Below, one piece after another: positions 60,981-64,000 of a stretch of 64,000 nucleotides of DNA. The translations under genes were made by a program, and so were the position numbers. How positions within the stretch are numbered: position 1 is the stretch's first letter; every line of letters starts with the position of its first letter. The notes under the pieces are model-generated. The model had not been told where the DNA came from, searched no databases, and was given only the letters and a program-made list of their open reading frames with translations. The stretch comes from Betaproteobacteria bacterium (lineage in GTDB: Bacteria > Pseudomonadota > Gammaproteobacteria > Burkholderiales > Casimicrobiaceae): positions 1 through 64,000 of the forward strand of contig READ01000013.1 of assembly GCA_004293675.1 (NCBI GenBank), written 5' to 3'.

Positions 60981-62477
60981 ATGTCACTCGCTATCACCTA
61001 CAGCCGCGCTTTGTCTGGGCTCCACGCCGAGCTCGTCACGGTCGAAGTTCATTTGGCCAACGGCTTACCGGCGTTCAACTTAGTTGGCTTGCCCGATACC
61101 GAAGTGCGCGAAAGTCGGGATCGGGTGCGCGCGGCGATTCAAACAGCGGGCTTTGAATTCCCGGCGCGGAAACTGACGGTCAATTTGGCGCCCGCCGACG
61201 TGCCCAAAGAATCGGGGCGTTTCGACCTACCCATTGCCATTGGGATATTGGCGGCGAGCGGGCAACTGCCGAGCGCTCGTTTGGCAGAACTCGAATTCGG
61301 CGGCGAACTGGGATTAAACGGCGATCTGCGAAGCGTTCGCGGCGCGCTGGCCATGGCTTTGGCGGCAACGAAATCAGGGCGCTCCTTGGTGCTCCCCAGA
61401 ATGTCCGCGACCGAGGCCATCATGGCCCCCAACGCCAGCGTTTACGCGGCTGACACGCTTCTGCAAGTCGCCGCCCACGCGGCCGGGCGCGCGCCGCTAT
61501 CCTCGCCCGACGTGGCCGAGGTCGTCGCCCCCATCACTTACCCGGATTTGAGCGACGTGCGCGGTCAAACTCAAGCCAAGCGCGCGCTCGAAATTGCGGC
61601 TGCGGGGCGACACAGTTTGCTCATGATCGGCCCGCCGGGCACTGGCAAAAGCATGCTCGCGCATCGCTTGCCGGGCATCTTGCCGCCGCTCACCGAGCGC
61701 GAGTCGGTTGATAGTGCGGCCGTGCTCTCGCTGGTAGGTCGATTCAAAGCCGAGCAATTTGGGCAACGGCCCATACGCTCGCCGCACCACACGGCCAGCG
61801 CTGTCGCCATGGTTGGGGGCGGTAGCGACCCGCGTCCGGGCGAAATTTCGCTCGCGCATCACGGCATTTTGTTTCTTGATGAATTGCCCGAGTTCGATCG
61901 AAAGGTGCTCGAGGTGCTGCGCGAGCCTCTGGAAACGCGGCACATCAATATCTCTCGCGCCGCCCGTCAAGTCACCTTTCCCAGCCACTTCACCTTGATC
62001 GCGGCGATGAATCCGTGCCCGGATGGCTACGCCGGCGCGAACATTCCGGCGCGGCCATGTCGCTGTACGCCGGATCAAATTTCGCGCTATCGGGGCCGCA
62101 TTTCTCGGCCGCTGCTGGATCGAATCGATCTACAAGTGCAAGTCGCCGCGCAGTCGGCGCAAACACTCAGAACGCCCGTCGCGAGCGAATCGTCGGCAGT
62201 CGTCCGCGCTCGAGTCATCGAAGCAAGTGAGCGACAACTTGCGCGGCAAGGCATGCCCAATGCTGATTTGACGAGTTCGGCGTTGGACGAGCATTGCGCG
62301 CTGGATACGCCTACCGAGAACTTATTGCGCCAGGCGTCTGATCGAATGGGGCTGTCTGGGCGCGGCCAGCACCGGGTCTTGCGGGTTGCTCGAACCATTG
62401 CCGACATTGCGGGTGCGGCGCGAATCTCAACGGCACACTTGGCTGAGGCTTTGGGCTATCGGCGCGTGGAGGCTTAG
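60981..62477 (+). CDS. comM: YifB/ComM family Mg chelatase-like AAA ATPase
   Basis: 498 residues. N-terminal ChlI domain (VEVHLANGLPAFNLVGLPDT), AAA+ core with Walker A GPPGTGKSMLAHRLPGI, RSPHHTASAVAMVGGG, Walker B LFLDELPEF, and a C-terminal helical lid. ComM is a hexameric helicase promoting branch migration in natural transformation. Start 60981 (MSLAITYSRAL). Intact, unlike some disrupted comM genes. Confidence 0.95.
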   Translation: MSLAITYSRALSGLHAELVTVEVHLANGLPAFNLVGLPDTEVRESRDRVRAAIQTAGFEFPARKLTVNLAPADVPKESGRFDLPIAIGILAASGQLPSARLAELEFGGELGLNGDLRSVRGALAMALAATKSGRSLVLPRMSATEAIMAPNASVYAADTLLQVAAHAAGRAPLSSPDVAEVVAPITYPDLSDVRGQTQAKRALEIAAAGRHSLLMIGPPGTGKSMLAHRLPGILPPLTERESVDSAAVLSLVGRFKAEQFGQRPIRSPHHTASAVAMVGGGSDPRPGEISLAHHGILFLDELPEFDRKVLEVLREPLETRHINISRAARQVTFPSHFTLIAAMNPCPDGYAGANIPARPCRCTPDQISRYRGRISRPLLDRIDLQVQVAAQSAQTLRTPVASESSAVVRARVIEASERQLARQGMPNADLTSSALDEHCALDTPTENLLRQASDRMGLSGRGQHRVLRVARTIADIAGAARISTAHLAEALGYRRVEA

Positions 62478-62496
62478 CGCAACACTGGGTTTATAG

Positions 62497-62597
62497 CAGT
62501 TTCGCTAAACACCTAAATTTAATTTGGTTTACACGGTATTTGACGATTTGTCGAAAACGACTATTTTGGCGTTACGCGCCATTTTTATTAGGGCTTT
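62497..62597. repeat. AT-rich inverted-end element, copy E (diverged)
   Basis: CAGTTTCGCTAAACACCTAA then ATTTAATTTGG (62497-62527) resembles the reverse of the family end; TGGCGTTACGCGCCATTTTT then ATTAGGGCTTT (62568-62597) is a second end-like segment with its own GGCGTTACGCC palindrome. The arms are less symmetric than in copies A-D. Confidence 0.45.
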
Positions 62598-62654
62598 AAG
62601 CAAGTATTTTAGGATTCGTGTTCTTTACGGATGAACGTCTAAATCGCCGCTGTC

Positions 62655-62768
62655 TTTGACGCAGATTTCCGCAGATTGAGTAACGATTCGCGCGGATTCA
62701 TTGAGCAAATTCGGAAACGCTAGAAATCTGCGGTAATCCTCACTCAATCTGCGGAAATCTGCGTCAAA
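62655..62768. repeat. ACGCAGATT-family inverted repeat, locus 8
   Basis: The terminal 27 bp are a perfect inverted repeat: TTTGACGCAGATTTCCGCAG (62655) and CTGCGGAAATCTGCGTCAAA (to 62768). It is the best-preserved empty copy. It lies between convergent comM and engB and with copy E fills the 329-bp gap. Confidence 0.92.
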
Positions 62769-62806
62769 AAAAGGTCTCGGTGTGATCGAGCCATATTGCC
62801 CGGGCG

Positions 62807-63559
62807 CTACCCCGAGACATCTCCACGTGCGGTGTCTTCAGCTACTTCGGTCGGCGCAGCAGTGAGCCCCAACCAACCTTCAAGCACGGTCGCGCATTCC
62901 TTCATGCCGAGCCCGGTGTGCGCGGAAAACAGCACGATCACATCGTTGGCGCGGGCTACGTTGGCGATCTGCGCGGCGAAGGCGTTTCGCGCTTTCATGC
63001 GCTCACTTTGCGTTAGCTTGTCGGTCTTGTTGAGCACCCAAAGCACGGGTGGGCGGTCGGCCGTTCCGGCGATTTGATTGAGCCAAGCCACGAACTGGAG
63101 ATCAAGCTCGGTCGGCGCAAGCCGAACGTCCATGAGCAATACAACGCCCGCCAAACATTCCCGCTCGCGGAAATACTGCTCGATCACACCGGTCCAAACG
63201 CGCTGTTTATCGCGCGGCGTGCGCGCAAAACCGTAACCCGGCAAGTCAACCAAGTAGCCGCCCGCCCGAAGCGAGAAGAAGTTCAGCTCTCGCGTTCGAC
63301 CGGGCATTTTGCTAGCGTAGGCCAAACGTGTCTGCCCGGCGAGCTTGTTGATACTGCTCGACTTTCCGGCGTTAGAACGACCGGCAAAGGCGATTTCCGC
63401 GCCGGAGATAGGCGGCAAACCGTCCATGTCAACGACCGACGTGACGAAGCGCGCCTCGGCAAAGGCCGGGACGCGGTCAATCTTGCCCGGGGGCGGTGGC
63501 GGTTTGCCGACCTTTGATGTCTTTTGCGAGGCGGGCCGCCGAACGCGGGGTGTATCCAT
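62807..63559 (-). CDS. engB: Ribosome biogenesis GTPase EngB/YsxC
   Basis: 250 residues. G1 FAGRSNAGKSSSINKLAG, G2 region MPGRTRELNFF, G3 DLPGYGFA, G4 NKTDKL. It assists 50S subunit assembly. The N-terminal 30 residues are Pro/Lys-rich and the C-terminus has a 25-residue extension, making it longer than the usual 200-210. Divergent from the cytochrome c gene, a common betaproteobacterial arrangement. Confidence 0.96.
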   Translation of the reverse strand: MDTPRVRRPASQKTSKVGKPPPPPGKIDRVPAFAEARFVTSVVDMDGLPPISGAEIAFAGRSNAGKSSSINKLAGQTRLAYASKMPGRTRELNFFSLRAGGYLVDLPGYGFARTPRDKQRVWTGVIEQYFRERECLAGVVLLMDVRLAPTELDLQFVAWLNQIAGTADRPPVLWVLNKTDKLTQSERMKARNAFAAQIANVARANDVIVLFSAHTGLGMKECATVLEGWLGLTAAPTEVAEDTARGDVSG

Positions 63560-63698
63560 AAATTGTGGCCTCTGACGACGACACCTGAAAGATATAATTT
63601 TAAGTTGTCAACGGCTCAATCGGCGCGGGTTGCGTAAATTGAGTGCTCTTCTGTTTCAAACCGTTTGTTGCCCGTATGTACGGGTTCGGACTCAGGCC

Positions 63699-64000
63699 AT
63701 GATTTTGTCTCGACTACTCGCCCTCACCGCCACCGTTTTGTTCGCCGCCGTTGCCGTTCCAGCCGCTGCGCAAGCCGACAAAAGCCCCGATTACACCAAG
63801 GGCCAAGCGCTCGCAGGCTCCTGTGCAGGCTGCCACGGTGTGGATGGCAATTCAACGGTGCCGACGCAGCCCAACCTGGCCGGGCTCAGCTGGCAGTACA
63901 CGGCGCGTCAACTGGCACATTTCAAATCGGGTCAGCGCGACAACGCGATCATGAAGGGCTTCGCTGCCAATTTAAGCGATACCGACATGAAAGCGCTCGG
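63699..64000 (+). CDS. Cytochrome c (c4/c553-type), truncated by window end
   Basis: First 100 residues only. A signal peptide (MILSRLLALTATVLFAAVAV, cleavage near AAAQA) is followed by GQALAGSCAGCHGVDGN with the CxxCH heme site, and PNLAGLSWQYTARQLAHFKS, the class I cytochrome c4/c553 pattern. Periplasmic electron carrier. In many betaproteobacteria the gene opposite engB is a cytochrome c4 followed by resB/ccsA; the rest is outside the window, so one- versus two-heme type cannot be told. Confidence 0.9.
   Translation, partial: MILSRLLALTATVLFAAVAVPAAAQADKSPDYTKGQALAGSCAGCHGVDGNSTVPTQPNLAGLSWQYTARQLAHFKSGQRDNAIMKGFAANLSDTDMKAL

Noticed and set aside
61497-62078. 193-codon minus-strand frame inside comM
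   Set aside because: Antisense to a conserved AAA ATPase; no start signal or homology seen.

Overview
The window looks like chromosomal DNA of a betaproteobacterium (Burkholderiales-like). The clues are a Bug/TctC-type tripartite tricarboxylate transporter binding protein, a torF-glnK-amt operon with a sigma-54 promoter, a LiuR-controlled leucine/isovalerate operon, and UbiK, AccD and ComM of proteobacterial type. GC is moderately high in genes. No rRNA, tRNA, phage, plasmid or CRISPR locus was seen. The species cannot be named from sequence alone.

Layout. 0.2-5.5 kb: a flavodoxin-type reductase and a pirin divergent from a LysR regulator, then an esterase-like lipoprotein and an exported GH13 amylase. 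5.5-9.2 kb: accD and an N-acyl-D-amino-acid deacylase / Bug binding-protein pair. 9.5-12.1 kb: a yybP-ykoY (manganese) riboswitch upstream of a TerC/Alx gene and two DUF2062 genes. 12.2-16.4 kb: an SDR, the nitrogen operon torF-glnK-amt and ubiK. 16.6-22.8 kb: a delta-60-repeat exported protein, sucD, a small GIY-YIG nuclease gene, and a 732-residue SucC whose C-terminus is fused to a membrane helix and an OmpA-like peptidoglycan-binding domain. 23-37 kb: glycerol and glycerol-3-phosphate functions (glpK, a GDPD, ugpC/ugpBAE, plsY), with a lysine-degradation pair and its Lrp-type regulator between them. 37-42 kb: tsaD, rpsU, yqeY, an MBL hydrolase and oxyR. 41.7-57.2 kb: a long minus-strand leucine/isovalerate catabolic region headed by liuR and a perfect LiuR-like palindrome. 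57-64 kb: an MBL hydrolase, a DUF6600/FecR-like protein, comM, engB and a truncated cytochrome c gene.

The intergenic space is unusually rich in palindromic repeats. At least five families occur: (i) TGTAGGAGCGG...CCGCTCCTACA REP pairs; (ii) roughly 110-bp TTGACGCAGATTT inverted repeats at eight loci, one of which contains a GxxExxY (PD-(D/E)XK-like) gene; (iii) CCCCTGC/GCAGGGG repeats, two of which flank the GIY-YIG gene; (iv) two 166/167-bp cruciform elements beginning GGAGACGCTGAT; (v) AT-rich inverted-end elements of about 110-120 bp at five sites. Many sit immediately after stop codons and several supply the stop codon itself. The leucine operon is broken up by them at nearly every gene junction.

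The two observations I consider most unusual are the SucC-OmpA fusion and the pattern in which small nuclease genes are enclosed by members of dispersed repeat families. Functions are assigned from motifs and gene context only; no database search was possible.
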